From: Myxococcales bacterium
Lineage (GTDB): Bacteria > Myxococcota_A > Polyangia > Palsa-1104
Assembly: GCA_028287105.1 (NCBI GenBank)
Contig: JAQBQH010000074.1
Coordinates: 1-63,434, forward strand
Direction: 5' to 3'
Length of the DNA stretch: 63,434 nt
Part shown: one piece after another, positions 1-8,337 of the stretch
Layout: every line of letters begins with the position of its first letter
Position numbering within the stretch: the stretch's first letter is position 1
Notes under the pieces: model-generated
Databases searched by the model: none
The model's input: only the letters and a program-made list of their open reading frames with translations
Told to the model about the DNA's origin: nothing
Position numbers and translations under genes: made by a program

Positions 1-1
1 G

Positions 2-439
2 GAGGCGCTCGGCCGCGGCCTCCTCGGACAGCTCGGCGTGGCCCGCGCCCGCGACGGCCGCCTGGCGCTCTGCTCTCCCACGGCGCGCTTCCTCGACGGC
101 GCCCCGCCGCTGGTGCAGCTCGTCGCCGGCGGCGACGGCGCCGCCGATCTCCCCGGCGGCAACCTGCGCGTCGACGGCGGCGCCGAGCCGCTGCGGGCCA
201 TCGGCGAGCGGCTGGCCGCGCAGTTCGGATACGACGTCGCGCTCGTGCGGGTCGACGGCGTGACCCCGCGACGCGCCCTCAAGTCGCGCCTGGTCGAGGC
301 GCGCCTGCACGGCGCCTGGCCGGTCATCGAGGTGCACGCCGATCCGCTCGACTGGCTCGACGCGCTCGACGAAGGCCCGTCGGTCGTCGTCGTCCGCGGC
401 GACGTCCCCGACGCGCTCTCGCGCTTGCCGGCGCTGTGA
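2..439 (+). CDS. C-terminal part of an unrecognised protein (5' end outside window)
   Basis: An open frame runs in from the left edge and stops at 437-439; the GTG at 38 is only an internal codon, so the gene is treated as 5' truncated. The visible 145 residues are rich in Ala, Asp, Leu and Val. They contain a Gly/Asp-rich stretch followed by an alternating hydrophobic strand and helix pattern (GYDVALVRVDG, then WPVIEVHADPLDWLDALDEG). I do not recognise the family. The stop overlaps the next gene's GTG start by 4 bp, so the two are probably translationally coupled. It codes like its neighbours and is very likely real, but its function cannot be stated. Confidence 0.6.
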   Translation, partial: EALGRGLLGQLGVARARDGRLALCSPTARFLDGAPPLVQLVAGGDGAADLPGGNLRVDGGAEPLRAIGERLAAQFGYDVALVRVDGVTPRRALKSRLVEARLHGAWPVIEVHADPLDWLDALDEGPSVVVVRGDVPDALSRLPAL

Positions 440-1518
440 AGCGCGCGCTCCTCGCCGCCGCCCTCGCCGTCGTGGCGATCGCGCTCGTGCTTTTCGTCGT
501 GCTCAGCCGGCGTGGCGCGCATCCCACGCAGCCGGCGAACGGCGCGGGCGGCGCGCCGACTACGCCGCCGCCGCCGGGCACGACGCCGCCCGCGACGACT
601 CCGCCGGCGCACGGCGATCTCGGCGCCTCGAGCGCGCGCGCGCGCGTCATCCTCTCGGCGCCGTGGGGATCGGCTGCTGGACAGCTCGGCCATCGCGCCG
701 ATCCCGAGTCGGTGACCGAGGGGCCGATGAGCTTCTTCGTCGACGGACACGGCGTCCTCGTCCTCGACAACGTCAACAAGCGCCTGGCGCGCTTCGACGC
801 CGCCGGCCGTCCACGCACGCCCATTGCCCTCGACACCGAAGCCGCGCAGGATGTCGCGCGCGGCGTGCACGATCGCATCGCCGTCCTCGATCGCCTGCGC
901 GACAAGCGTGTCAGCATCTACGACGCCGATGGGCGCGCGCTCAATCAGGTCCCGCTCGCCGGCACGGGTCTGGCCGAGCCGGCCGCCGTCAGCGGCCTCT
1001 TCAGCGACGACAAAGGCAACCTGTGGGCCGAACGCGCCCACGGCGCGTGGCTGCGCCTGGCCGACGCCACCGGCGCCATCGATCACGCCCGCCCGTCGGC
1101 ACCCGGCCGCCCGACGCGCGACGGCCGCTTCGTCGCCGCCGCCATCAGCGACCGCACCGCCGGCCGCGCCAAGGTGCGCGTCTACGCCGACGGCGAAAAT
1201 CCGCCCGTCTGGGAAACGACGGTCGACTTCGCCGCGCCGCTCATGTTCCTGGCGCTCCTCGACGCCGACGCCGCCGGCGAGGTCTTCGTCGCCGCCCATA
1301 CCGGCCACGAATCGAAGACGCCGCCCTTCCGCATCGAAGACGAATCGCTGACGCTGGTGAAGCTCGGGCGCGACGGCGCGATCGCCGGACGGATGACCGT
1401 GCCGGCGGCGCCGCCGCGCGAAGAGGCGTTCCGCGATTTGTACGTGGGCGACGACGGAACGGTCTACTGGATGCGGCGGACCGTCGCCGGCGTCGTCATC
1501 GAAGCGTATCGGCTGTAG
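436..1518 (+). CDS. membrane-anchored propeller-like protein
   Basis: 360 residues, GTG start overlapping the previous stop (GTGA). Residues 1-24 form a signal anchor: two basic residues, a hydrophobic run ending in LFVVLS, then RR. A Pro/Thr/Gly-rich linker (about 30-60) leads into a periplasmic domain with strand-rich units resembling NHL or six-bladed propeller blades, for example FFVDGHGVLVLDNVNKRLAR near 97-116 and ISIYDADGR-like segments after it. Such domains usually bind proteins or ligands and are not enzymes. I infer an inner-membrane-tethered periplasmic scaffold or sensor that acts with the upstream gene product. No catalytic motif is visible. The anchor is clear; the propeller assignment is moderate. 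Confidence 0.7.
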   Translation: MKRALLAAALAVVAIALVLFVVLSRRGAHPTQPANGAGGAPTTPPPPGTTPPATTPPAHGDLGASSARARVILSAPWGSAAGQLGHRADPESVTEGPMSFFVDGHGVLVLDNVNKRLARFDAAGRPRTPIALDTEAAQDVARGVHDRIAVLDRLRDKRVSIYDADGRALNQVPLAGTGLAEPAAVSGLFSDDKGNLWAERAHGAWLRLADATGAIDHARPSAPGRPTRDGRFVAAAISDRTAGRAKVRVYADGENPPVWETTVDFAAPLMFLALLDADAAGEVFVAAHTGHESKTPPFRIEDESLTLVKLGRDGAIAGRMTVPAAPPREEAFRDLYVGDDGTVYWMRRTVAGVVIEAYRL

Positions 1519-1541
1519 CCAGCGCAGCCGCCAGCGCGGAG

Positions 1542-1694
1542 CTACTTCTTTTTTGCCGCCTTCTTGGCGCGGCGCTTCTTGGTGCCGTATCCGACTTTCG
1601 GATGCGCCTTGCGCTTACGGGTCGCCTTTGCCTTGGTGACCTTCTGATGCGCCTTGGACCGACCCTTTACTCGACGTTTCGTACGGCCTGCCAT
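1542..1694 (-). CDS. small Lys/Arg-rich basic protein (50 aa)
   Basis: The start at 1694 is fixed by a GGAGG ribosome binding site 8 bases upstream; the frame stays open further upstream but without such a signal. The product begins MAGRTKRRVKGRSK and ends in KKAAKKK, with about half of its residues Lys, Arg or His and almost no hydrophobic core. That composition resembles histone H1-like tails and small nucleic-acid-binding or ribosome-associated proteins. I do not recognise a family. It lies convergent with the gene ending at 1518 and downstream of pgl, from which it is 31 bases away, but its own strong RBS suggests an independent small gene. Binding DNA or RNA is an inference from charge only. 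Confidence 0.65.
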   Translation of the reverse strand: MAGRTKRRVKGRSKAHQKVTKAKATRKRKAHPKVGYGTKKRRAKKAAKKK

Positions 1695-1725
1695 GTGCAA
1701 AACCTCCGCCGCGACCATAGCGCAT

Positions 1726-2466
1726 TCAGTCGCGCCCGCGCCACTTTTGCGCCGCCGCTTCATCGACGAGCCAGCGCTGATCGGCCGCGCGCACGAGCGT
1801 GATCGGCACGACGCCGCGCGCGCCGTCGAGCGCCTTGGCGAGCGCCTCGGCCTTCTCGTCGCCGGCGGTCACGATGACGACGTGCGCCGCCGCCGAAAGC
1901 ACCGGCACGGTGAGCGTCACGCGCCAGCTCTCGAGCTTGTCGACCCACACCGGCGCCACCAGGAGGCTGCGCTCGTCGAGGACCGGCGTCCCGGGAAAGA
2001 GCGACGCCGTGTGCCCGTCGGGCCCCATGCCGAGCAGCACCAGATCGAGCCGCGGCTTTTCCCCGGCCACGCGGATGAGGGTCTGCTGATAGGCCGACGC
2101 AGCCTCCGGCGGTGACCGCTCGCCGAGGATGCGGTGCACCCGATCGGCCCCGAGCGGCACGTGGTCGAGCAGCGCCTCCCGCGCCATGCGGTAGTTCGAC
2201 TCGGGGTGGTCGGGCGGCACGCAGCGCTCGTCGCCGAAGAAGATCTCGACCCGCTTCCAATCGACGCGCTCGCGATAGGCTGGTGAGGCCAACAGCCGGT
2301 ACATCGCCTTTGGCGTCGAGCCGCCCGCCAACGCCACGCGCACGACCTCGTGGTCGCCGAGGACGCCGGCGACGATCTCGACGAACGCGTCGGCCGCGCC
2401 GTGTGCCACCTCGTCGGCTTCGCGATAGATGATGACGTCGCCGTATTCGCTTCTGGATCGTTTCAT
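1726..2466 (-). CDS. pgl: 6-phosphogluconolactonase
   Basis: Hydrolyses 6-phosphoglucono-1,5-lactone to 6-phosphogluconate, the second step of the oxidative pentose phosphate pathway, in the cytoplasm. The 246-residue product has the family motifs VALAGGSTPKAMYRLL (near 45-60), FFGDERCVPPDHPESNYRMA and LLGMGPDGHTASLFPGT. Length is normal for the bacterial Pgl/DevB type. The frame is open for 51 more codons upstream, but the ATG at 2466 follows a GGAGAGGA ribosome binding site and gives the expected N-terminus. It is the last gene of the minus-strand operon GH15-zwf-opcA-pgl, 10 bases after opcA, so substrate producer and consumer are made together. Confidence 0.96.
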   Translation of the reverse strand: MKRSRSEYGDVIIYREADEVAHGAADAFVEIVAGVLGDHEVVRVALAGGSTPKAMYRLLASPAYRERVDWKRVEIFFGDERCVPPDHPESNYRMAREALLDHVPLGADRVHRILGERSPPEAASAYQQTLIRVAGEKPRLDLVLLGMGPDGHTASLFPGTPVLDERSLLVAPVWVDKLESWRVTLTVPVLSAAAHVVIVTAGDEKAEALAKALDGARGVVPITLVRAADQRWLVDEAAAQKWRGRD

Positions 2467-2476
2467 GTCCTCTCCC

Positions 2477-3604
2477 TCACCCTTGCCCGGCGTCGACGAG
2501 CGACACCGCGGCCCCCAACGCCTCGCGAAACACCGGATCGCGCCCGCGCGCGCCGAGCGCCGACGCCAGCAGCTCCGCGTCCGAGTGGCTGCGTGCCGGC
2601 TGCGCCCGCGACGCCACATCGGGCCCGCTGACCGTGATGACGTCGTCGCGCCGCAGCGTCCAGGTGTCGCTGCCCGCCGACAGCTCGATGGCGGCCACGC
2701 CGTGGCTCCCGCCCGGCTCGGTCGCCAGCTCCAGCTTCACCGTGCCGCCGTCCTTCTTGCGCACCTGCCACCGTCGAGCGCCCGCGTCGGGCAGCCGCGT
2801 CGGCTGCGTCCACTCGAGCCGCGCCATGAGCCAGCCGAGCGCCAGGAGGCCGCGCGCCTGCGTCCCCTTGATGTTCGAGACGACGCGCACGCGATCGAGC
2901 TGCCCGAGCCGCGCCGGATCGCGCGGCGGATCGAACAGCGCCGCGCACATCCCGCGCAACGGCGAGATCCCGAGCCACGACAGATCGGCGACCTCGAGGT
3001 CATCCTCCTTCCTCGCCAACGCGCACAGCTCTGCCAGCGCGCGCTCGTCGTCGATCTTGCGCGTGTCGACGATCAGGCGGTCGGCCTGATGGATGAGCTC
3101 GCGCACCATCGGGTTCGGCGGCGGCAGCGCCGTCGGCCAGAACATCGCGGTCGGCGCATCGGGAAGGAGCAGCGCTCGCACCAGCGACGGCAGCCGCTCG
3201 ACCGCGCGCCCCCTCGCCCAGAGCGTCACCTCGTCCGACCCCGACGCCGGCCCGCCGCCTTCGCGCCGCCGCCAGTTGGCCTCGACCCACGCGCGGATGC
3301 TGTCGTCGGTGCCTTCGGGCTCGGCGCGCGCGACGATGGTGCGCGCCGGAATCCGCAGCGACAGATCGTCGATGATCCGCTTGATCCTGATGAACTGCGG
3401 CTCGCCCTGCACGCGCACGACCAGGTTCCACAAGCAGGCGCGCGTCACGGCGTTGGGGATCTGGCCCGGCCGCGCCTCGGCGGCGCGCCGCCACAACGCC
3501 GCCAGCTCGATCTCGATGCGCCCCACCGGCACCTCGATCGCCTGGCCGCGCTCGAAGACCGCCAGCGTGTCGTCGCCGCCGTGGACCGCGGGTGTGTCGC
3601 TCAT
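2477..3604 (-). CDS. opcA: OpcA-type glucose-6-phosphate dehydrogenase assembly protein
   Basis: 375 residues matching the OpcA family, the allosteric or assembly partner of glucose-6-phosphate dehydrogenase known from cyanobacteria and actinobacteria. Recognisable parts are the central VRALLLPDAPTAMFWPTALP and MVRELIHQADRLIVDTRKID, followed by DLSWLGISPLRGMCAALFDP, typical of this family. The ATG start overlaps the zwf stop (ATGA), so it is translationally coupled to its presumed partner. It has no known catalytic activity of its own. The long frame that continues upstream is the antisense-phase shadow of zwf and is not part of the protein. The gene order zwf-opcA-pgl matches the arrangement seen in other phyla, which strengthens the call. 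Confidence 0.93.
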   Translation of the reverse strand: MSDTPAVHGGDDTLAVFERGQAIEVPVGRIEIELAALWRRAAEARPGQIPNAVTRACLWNLVVRVQGEPQFIRIKRIIDDLSLRIPARTIVARAEPEGTDDSIRAWVEANWRRREGGGPASGSDEVTLWARGRAVERLPSLVRALLLPDAPTAMFWPTALPPPNPMVRELIHQADRLIVDTRKIDDERALAELCALARKEDDLEVADLSWLGISPLRGMCAALFDPPRDPARLGQLDRVRVVSNIKGTQARGLLALGWLMARLEWTQPTRLPDAGARRWQVRKKDGGTVKLELATEPGGSHGVAAIELSAGSDTWTLRRDDVITVSGPDVASRAQPARSHSDAELLASALGARGRDPVFREALGAAVSLVDAGQG

Positions 3605-5151
3605 GGCTTTCTCCAGTGCCGCCCGTCCGCCTCGATCAAGCGGTCGGCCGCCGCCGGACCCCAGGTCCCCGACGCGTAGTTGGGGAAGTCCGTCGCCTTG
3701 GTCGCCGCCCAGGACTTCTCGATGCGATCGATCCACGCCCACGAGGCCTCGACCTCGTCGCCGCGCGTGAACAGCGTGCCGTCGCCGAGCAGGCAGTCGA
3801 GGATGAGCCGCTCGTAGGCCTCGGGCGGCTCGGCGCCGAACGACGTCCCGTAGCGGAACTCCATCGGCACCGGCAGCACCTCCATCGTCGGCCCCGGCAC
3901 CTTGGAGAAGAACTTGAGCGAGATCCCCTCGTCGGGCTGGATGCGGATCGACAGGACGTTGGGCTCGTCGTCGAGCCGGCCGCGCGACTGCTTGCCGAAG
4001 AGCATGTGCGGCGCGCGCTTGAAGTGAATGGCGATCTCGGTGACCCGCTTCGGCATCGCCTTGGCGGCGCGCAGGTAGAACGGCACGCCCGCCCAGCGCC
4101 AGTTGTCGATCTGCAGCTTGAGCGCGACGAACGTCTCGACGGTCGAGTCCTTGGCGACGCCCTGCTCCTCGCGATAGGCCATGCGCTCTTCCCCGTTGAC
4201 GAAGCCGCGCCCGTACTGCCCGCGCACCACCAGCTTGGCGACCTCCTCGGGCGTCGCCGGCAGGGGATGCAGCGAGCGCAGCACCTTGAGCTTCTCGTCG
4301 CGCACCGCCTCTGCCTCGAACGCGACCGGCGGCTCCATGGTGGTCAGGCAGAGGAATTGGAACATGTGGTTCTGCACCATGTCGCGCAAGATGCCGGCCT
4401 GCTCGAAGTAGCCGCCGCGCCCCTCGACGCCAATCGCCTCGGCGACGGTGAGCTGCACGTGATCGATGTAGCGCGCGTTCCACAACGGCTCCCAGATCCC
4501 GTTGGCGAACCGGAACACGAGGATGTTCTGGACCGTCTCCTTGCCCAGATAGTGATCGATGCGGAAGGTCTGATCTTCGCGCAGCACCTCGTGCACTTCT
4601 TTGTTGAGCGCCTGCGCCGAGGCCAGATCGTGCCCGAACGGCTTCTCGATGATGACGCGCGTGAACGGCCCCGAGCGATCCTTGTTGATGAGCCCCGCGG
4701 CGCCGAGCTGCTTGACGATGATCGGATACTCCGACGGCGGCGTCGACAGATAGAAGACGCGGTTGCCGGCGGTGTCGCGCTCGGCGTCGATCTCGTCGAG
4801 CCGCTTTTTGAGCCGCTGATAGGTCGCCGGATCCTCGAACGTGCCGTTGACGTAGAAGATCCCTTCGGAGAACGACTGCCACAGCGCGTCCTCGACCGGC
4901 CGGCGACGCGCGTACTTGTCGGTCGCCTCGCGCATCTGGCCGCGGAAGGTCTCTTGCGGAATGTCGCGCCGGGCCACGCCGACGACGTTGAACGGCGACG
5001 GCAGCAGCCGATCGCGCGTGAGCGAGTACAGCGCCGGCACGAGCTTGCGCTTGGTCAGATCACCCGACGCGCCAAAGATGACGAACGTCGTGGGCGCCGG
5101 AACGCGCTCGCCTTGCAGCCCTTCGCGGAGTGGATTCTTGTCTACGTCCAT
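3601..5151 (-). CDS. zwf: glucose-6-phosphate 1-dehydrogenase
   Basis: Oxidises glucose 6-phosphate to 6-phosphoglucono-1,5-lactone with NADP (or NAD), entry step of the pentose phosphate pathway. The 516-residue product shows the dinucleotide-binding motif GASGDLTKR at 27-35 and the substrate-binding and catalytic signature RIDHYLGKE at 197-205; the usual bacterial length is about 490-515. The ATG at 5151 has GAGG five bases upstream. Eight bases separate it from the GH15 gene, and its stop overlaps the opcA start. The leading segment (about 20 residues, VPAPTTFVIFG) is slightly longer than in the E. coli enzyme. Cofactor preference cannot be read from the sequence with confidence. Confidence 0.98.
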   Translation of the reverse strand: MDVDKNPLREGLQGERVPAPTTFVIFGASGDLTKRKLVPALYSLTRDRLLPSPFNVVGVARRDIPQETFRGQMREATDKYARRRPVEDALWQSFSEGIFYVNGTFEDPATYQRLKKRLDEIDAERDTAGNRVFYLSTPPSEYPIIVKQLGAAGLINKDRSGPFTRVIIEKPFGHDLASAQALNKEVHEVLREDQTFRIDHYLGKETVQNILVFRFANGIWEPLWNARYIDHVQLTVAEAIGVEGRGGYFEQAGILRDMVQNHMFQFLCLTTMEPPVAFEAEAVRDEKLKVLRSLHPLPATPEEVAKLVVRGQYGRGFVNGEERMAYREEQGVAKDSTVETFVALKLQIDNWRWAGVPFYLRAAKAMPKRVTEIAIHFKRAPHMLFGKQSRGRLDDEPNVLSIRIQPDEGISLKFFSKVPGPTMEVLPVPMEFRYGTSFGAEPPEAYERLILDCLLGDGTLFTRGDEVEASWAWIDRIEKSWAATKATDFPNYASGTWGPAAADRLIEADGRHWRKP

Positions 5152-5159
5152 CGGCGCCT

Positions 5160-7265
5160 CTAGTGGGTGTGCGTCAGATTGGGTTCGTTGCGCTCGTACC
5201 CTTCAATCTTGCGCCGCTTGGGGCCACCGCAAGTCGGACAGCGCTCGACCGCTTCACGTTTTTCCAGGTACGACTGCACGACGTCGACGACCGTGGCATG
5301 GCTCCAGGTGAGCGGCGACACCGACATCGGCGCGTTGGTGTAGGGGTTGACCTGCTCGGCGAGGACGCCGGACGGCAGCTTCCGCGAGTCGACCCACTCG
5401 AGGATCTGCACTGCCTCGGCGAGCTCCTCGACGGTCTTGGCTTTGTGCACGCTGTGCAGCGCCAGCCACATGGTGCAGATGAACCACGGGTTGCCGGGCA
5501 CCGCCTGCTTGTCCTGGCTGACCGCGTGATAGTAGTCGTCCTCGTAGCGGGCGACGCCGCCGACGTCGGTCTTGCACCACAGCCTGTCGCGCACCGCCTT
5601 CATCGTCGCCTCGACGCGCGGATCGTCGGCGGCGTAGGCGCCGAACGCGAACGTGCCGTAGAGCGACGCGTCGATCACCGGATCGACGGTGATGGCGCCG
5701 TCGTCGCCGACATTGATCATGCGCGCGAAGCGGTTGAGCTCGGGGCGCCACAGGTGGCGATCCATGCCGTCCTTGATCTCGCGCGCGGCGGCGCTGTAGC
5801 GCGCGGCGTGGTCGGGATCGCCGAACGCGCCGGCAAACTCGGCGGCGGCGACGAGCCCGCCGTACACCGCCGCGCAGGTGAAGGTCAGAATCCCGCGCCG
5901 CTCCTCCCATAGATCGTACGACGGCGCCGGCAGCTTCGTGTGCGGGTCGCGATAGCCCACCATGAAGTCGGCCGCCTTGCGGATGAGCCGGCCGTAGAGC
6001 GGCTTCATCGCGTCGATGTCGCGGTAGCGCTGAAAGTGGTGCCACATCGCCCAGACCACGAGCGCGGTCTCGTCTTCCTGGATCGGCAGCTGCGGCCGGC
6101 CGAGCTTGAGATCGGCCTGCGTGCCGCCCGCCGGCAGCGCCGCCAGCGCCACCCACGGATGCCACGACGAGGCCAGCGACTTGTCGGGGTTGTACTTGTG
6201 CAGGAGGTAGCCCTGCGGCGTGATCACGTCGGCGCAGAAATGGAAAAACTTCAGCGTCTTTTCCGGGTAGCCGGCCATGTCGAGCGCGTGCGCCACGAGC
6301 GCGCCGTCGCGCGGCCAGACGTACGAATAGGTGTCGCGGGCGAAGTGCGTGATGTCGGAGTCGTTGGCCGCGATGATGCCGCCGCCTTCGTCGATCTGCG
6401 TGGCGACGATGAGGAGCGAGCGCTTGTAGAGGTCCACGATCGACGGTGGCAGCCCGAAGAACTCGGTCGGCTCCTTGTTGACCCACAGGCGCCACCAGGC
6501 GCGCGTGCGCGTGAAGAACGCCTCGGGCCCGCGCGCCACCACCTTGGCGTTGAGCTCCTTGGCGCCGTCCCACGCGCCCTCCCAGATCTTGGCGGCGCAG
6601 CACCAATAGTAGATGGCGCGCTCGCCGTTGCCGCCGACGCGCGCCGACGCCGAGACCACGCTGTCGACGGCCCCCTGTGCGATCGGGTTCATGCCGAGGT
6701 TGCCGTCGTCCTCGGCGTCGCGCCAGGTGCCCTCGCGCCCGGGAGCGCCCTTCTGTCCGATGGCGAAGCGCTCGACGCCGGCCACGCCGTCGACGAGCGT
6801 ATTGGCGAGGAAGTAGCGATAGCCTTTGTAGTGCGTGACCGTGCGCGTCTCGGGATCGTAGGCCGCGGTGTCGCCGACGTCCGATTCGCTGATGCGAAAA
6901 TCGTGATGCCAGTAGAGGCGCACCTCGCGCTCGTCGGCGGCGCGGTTGAGGATGCGCACCTTGCGGATGAGCAGCGTCTCGTGAAAGTCCACGCAGTCCG
7001 AGCAGCGCAGCTCGAGGCCGAGCGCTTCATGGGTGCAGGTGACGTCGGTGACCAGGGTGTCGCGCTCGTAGCGACGGTCGATGCGCCAGCCGGTGTCGCG
7101 CCGCACCCACGAGAAGCGCCCGTCGACGAAGACGCCGAAGCGAAACGGAAAGCCGCCGGCGTGGTTCTCCTTCCCGACATTCGGGTAATAGAAGTCCCGC
7201 AAGACGTAGTCGTCGTCGAACAGCACCAGCAGCCGCTCGTTGCCGATCGGCAGATCACGAGGCAT
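5160..7265 (-). CDS. glycoside hydrolase family 15 protein (glucoamylase/trehalase-like) with C-terminal zinc ribbon
   Basis: 701 residues. The N-terminal beta-sandwich domain (about 1-250) is followed by an (alpha/alpha)6 barrel with GH15 motifs: TYSYVWPRDGALVAHALD, SYDLWEERRG (carrying the expected catalytic Glu) and VSQDKQAVPGNPWFICTMW. GH15 enzymes release glucose from alpha-glucans or trehalose by inversion. No signal peptide is visible, so it should act inside the cell on glycogen, maltodextrin or trehalose. The extreme C-terminus has CPTCGG near residue 682, half of a possible zinc site, which is unusual for GH15. It is the first gene of the zwf operon, with AAGGGG just before the ATG. 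Its position implies that released glucose, after phosphorylation by a kinase encoded elsewhere, feeds zwf. Confidence 0.9.
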   Translation of the reverse strand: MPRDLPIGNERLLVLFDDDYVLRDFYYPNVGKENHAGGFPFRFGVFVDGRFSWVRRDTGWRIDRRYERDTLVTDVTCTHEALGLELRCSDCVDFHETLLIRKVRILNRAADEREVRLYWHHDFRISESDVGDTAAYDPETRTVTHYKGYRYFLANTLVDGVAGVERFAIGQKGAPGREGTWRDAEDDGNLGMNPIAQGAVDSVVSASARVGGNGERAIYYWCCAAKIWEGAWDGAKELNAKVVARGPEAFFTRTRAWWRLWVNKEPTEFFGLPPSIVDLYKRSLLIVATQIDEGGGIIAANDSDITHFARDTYSYVWPRDGALVAHALDMAGYPEKTLKFFHFCADVITPQGYLLHKYNPDKSLASSWHPWVALAALPAGGTQADLKLGRPQLPIQEDETALVVWAMWHHFQRYRDIDAMKPLYGRLIRKAADFMVGYRDPHTKLPAPSYDLWEERRGILTFTCAAVYGGLVAAAEFAGAFGDPDHAARYSAAAREIKDGMDRHLWRPELNRFARMINVGDDGAITVDPVIDASLYGTFAFGAYAADDPRVEATMKAVRDRLWCKTDVGGVARYEDDYYHAVSQDKQAVPGNPWFICTMWLALHSVHKAKTVEELAEAVQILEWVDSRKLPSGVLAEQVNPYTNAPMSVSPLTWSHATVVDVVQSYLEKREAVERCPTCGGPKRRKIEGYERNEPNLTHTH

Positions 7266-7313
7266 GGGCCCCCTTCGGTGCCGCTACTCTATCACCGGAC
7301 TAGAGGGAGCCGA

Positions 7314-8012
7314 TCAGGACTGAGGCGGTCGGCCGCAGCCCAGATTTGCCGGCAGCGCGACGTCGATCTTCTTCGGCGGCGGCAGGCCGAGCCCGTTCAT
7401 CAGCTCGATGAACTCCGCACGAGCGCGGTTGGCCAGGCGCTTGTTGGCGCGTCGCTCCTCACCGACGGTAGAATGGGTCCGCCCCTGGTAGTCGTGGGCG
7501 GGATAGACGAGGAGCTCGTCGGGCAGCGTGAAGAGCTGCGCGTACACGGCGTCGAAGAGTGTGCCGGGATCGCCGCCTTGAAAATCGGTGCGTCCACAGG
7601 TGCCGATGAGCAGCGCGTCGCCGGTGAAGACGCGGTCGCCGATGACGAAGCTGAGCGACTCGGGCGTGTGGCCCGGCGTTTCGCGGACGTCGACGGCGAC
7701 CTCGCCGATGAGGAAGCGATCGCCCTGCGCGACGCGCACCGCTTCGCAGGTGACGGCGCTGTGCAGGTGGACGACCGGCTTGCAGCCCGTGCGCGCGGTC
7801 AGCTCCGAGCCGCCCGTGACGTGATCGGCGTGGATATGGGTCTCGAGCGTGTAGACGAGCGTGAGACCGTGCGCCGCGACGCGCGCGAGGTCGCGCTCGA
7901 CCTGCTCGAGGACCGGATCGATGAGCGCGGCCAGACGCGTCGCCGAGCAGCCGACCAGGTACGTATAGGTCGACGACTCGGGGTCGAAGAGCTGCTCGAA
8001 CAGCAACGCCAT
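7314..8012 (-). CDS. ETHE1-like persulfide dioxygenase (MBL fold)
   Basis: 232 residues of a metallo-beta-lactamase-fold, non-heme iron dioxygenase that oxidises glutathione or other low-molecular-weight persulfides to sulfite. Metal ligands are visible: THIHADH at 58-64, His115 in PGHTPES, Asp132 in FTGDALL and His173 in YPAHDY. The segment GTCGRTDFQGGDPGTLFDAV is typical of ETHE1 and separates it from glyoxalase II. The frame is open upstream for 77 codons, but MALLFEQLFDPESSTYTYLV is the standard family N-terminus, so the ATG at 8012 is chosen; no Shine-Dalgarno precedes it. It sits 47 bases downstream of the GH15 start on the same strand and is probably expressed alone. Confidence 0.93.
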   Translation of the reverse strand: MALLFEQLFDPESSTYTYLVGCSATRLAALIDPVLEQVERDLARVAAHGLTLVYTLETHIHADHVTGGSELTARTGCKPVVHLHSAVTCEAVRVAQGDRFLIGEVAVDVRETPGHTPESLSFVIGDRVFTGDALLIGTCGRTDFQGGDPGTLFDAVYAQLFTLPDELLVYPAHDYQGRTHSTVGEERRANKRLANRARAEFIELMNGLGLPPPKKIDVALPANLGCGRPPQS

Positions 8013-8112
8013 GCACCGACGTGTACCGCAACTCCGGCGCCGACGCCACGTGACGAGCGGCTCGGGCGAGCGGTGGCGCGGCGGGTGCAGTAGCGCAATG
8101 AGGAGGTTCTCA

Positions 8113-8319
8113 ATGAAGGGTCTGGTGATGGGTCTCGGCGTCGTATCGCTGTTGGCGATGGCCGGCATGGGTTGCAGAACCGTCGACGAGAAGAGCGCCC
8201 AGTACCACAGCTGGCGCGCCGAGCGTGCGGCGGACAAGGGCAACTACGAAAAGGCGCGCGAGCAGCGGCTGAAGGCGGAAAAGGCCAAGGCTACGATCCC
8301 GACCGATCCGCTGCCGTAG
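8113..8319 (+). CDS. small secreted or lipoprotein-like protein (68 aa)
   Basis: The start is decided by AGGAGG at 8101-8106, six bases before the ATG. The product opens with MKGLVMGLGVVSLLAMAGMGC, a short signal peptide ending in a Cys at residue 21. The sequence before the Cys (AGMGC) departs from the strict lipobox because Met sits at -2, so lipidation is likely but not certain. The mature part is a charged helix (WRAERAADKGNYEKAREQRLKAE reads as one amphipathic helix) ending in a short Pro tail. I do not recognise the family. The gene is convergent with the AMP-binding-like gene, 18 bases apart. Confidence 0.72.
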   Translation: MKGLVMGLGVVSLLAMAGMGCRTVDEKSAQYHSWRAERAADKGNYEKAREQRLKAEKAKATIPTDPLP

Positions 8320-8337
8320 CCGCGATCGGCCGCCCGG

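Noticed and set aside
3592-5163. Long plus-strand frame opposite zwf (also 5940-8093, 22696-25629 and 43965-45635 on opposite strands)
   Set aside because: These are antisense shadows caused by high third-position G+C. Their products are Arg/Ala/Pro- or Asp/His-rich with no motif, whereas the opposite frames encode clear enzymes.
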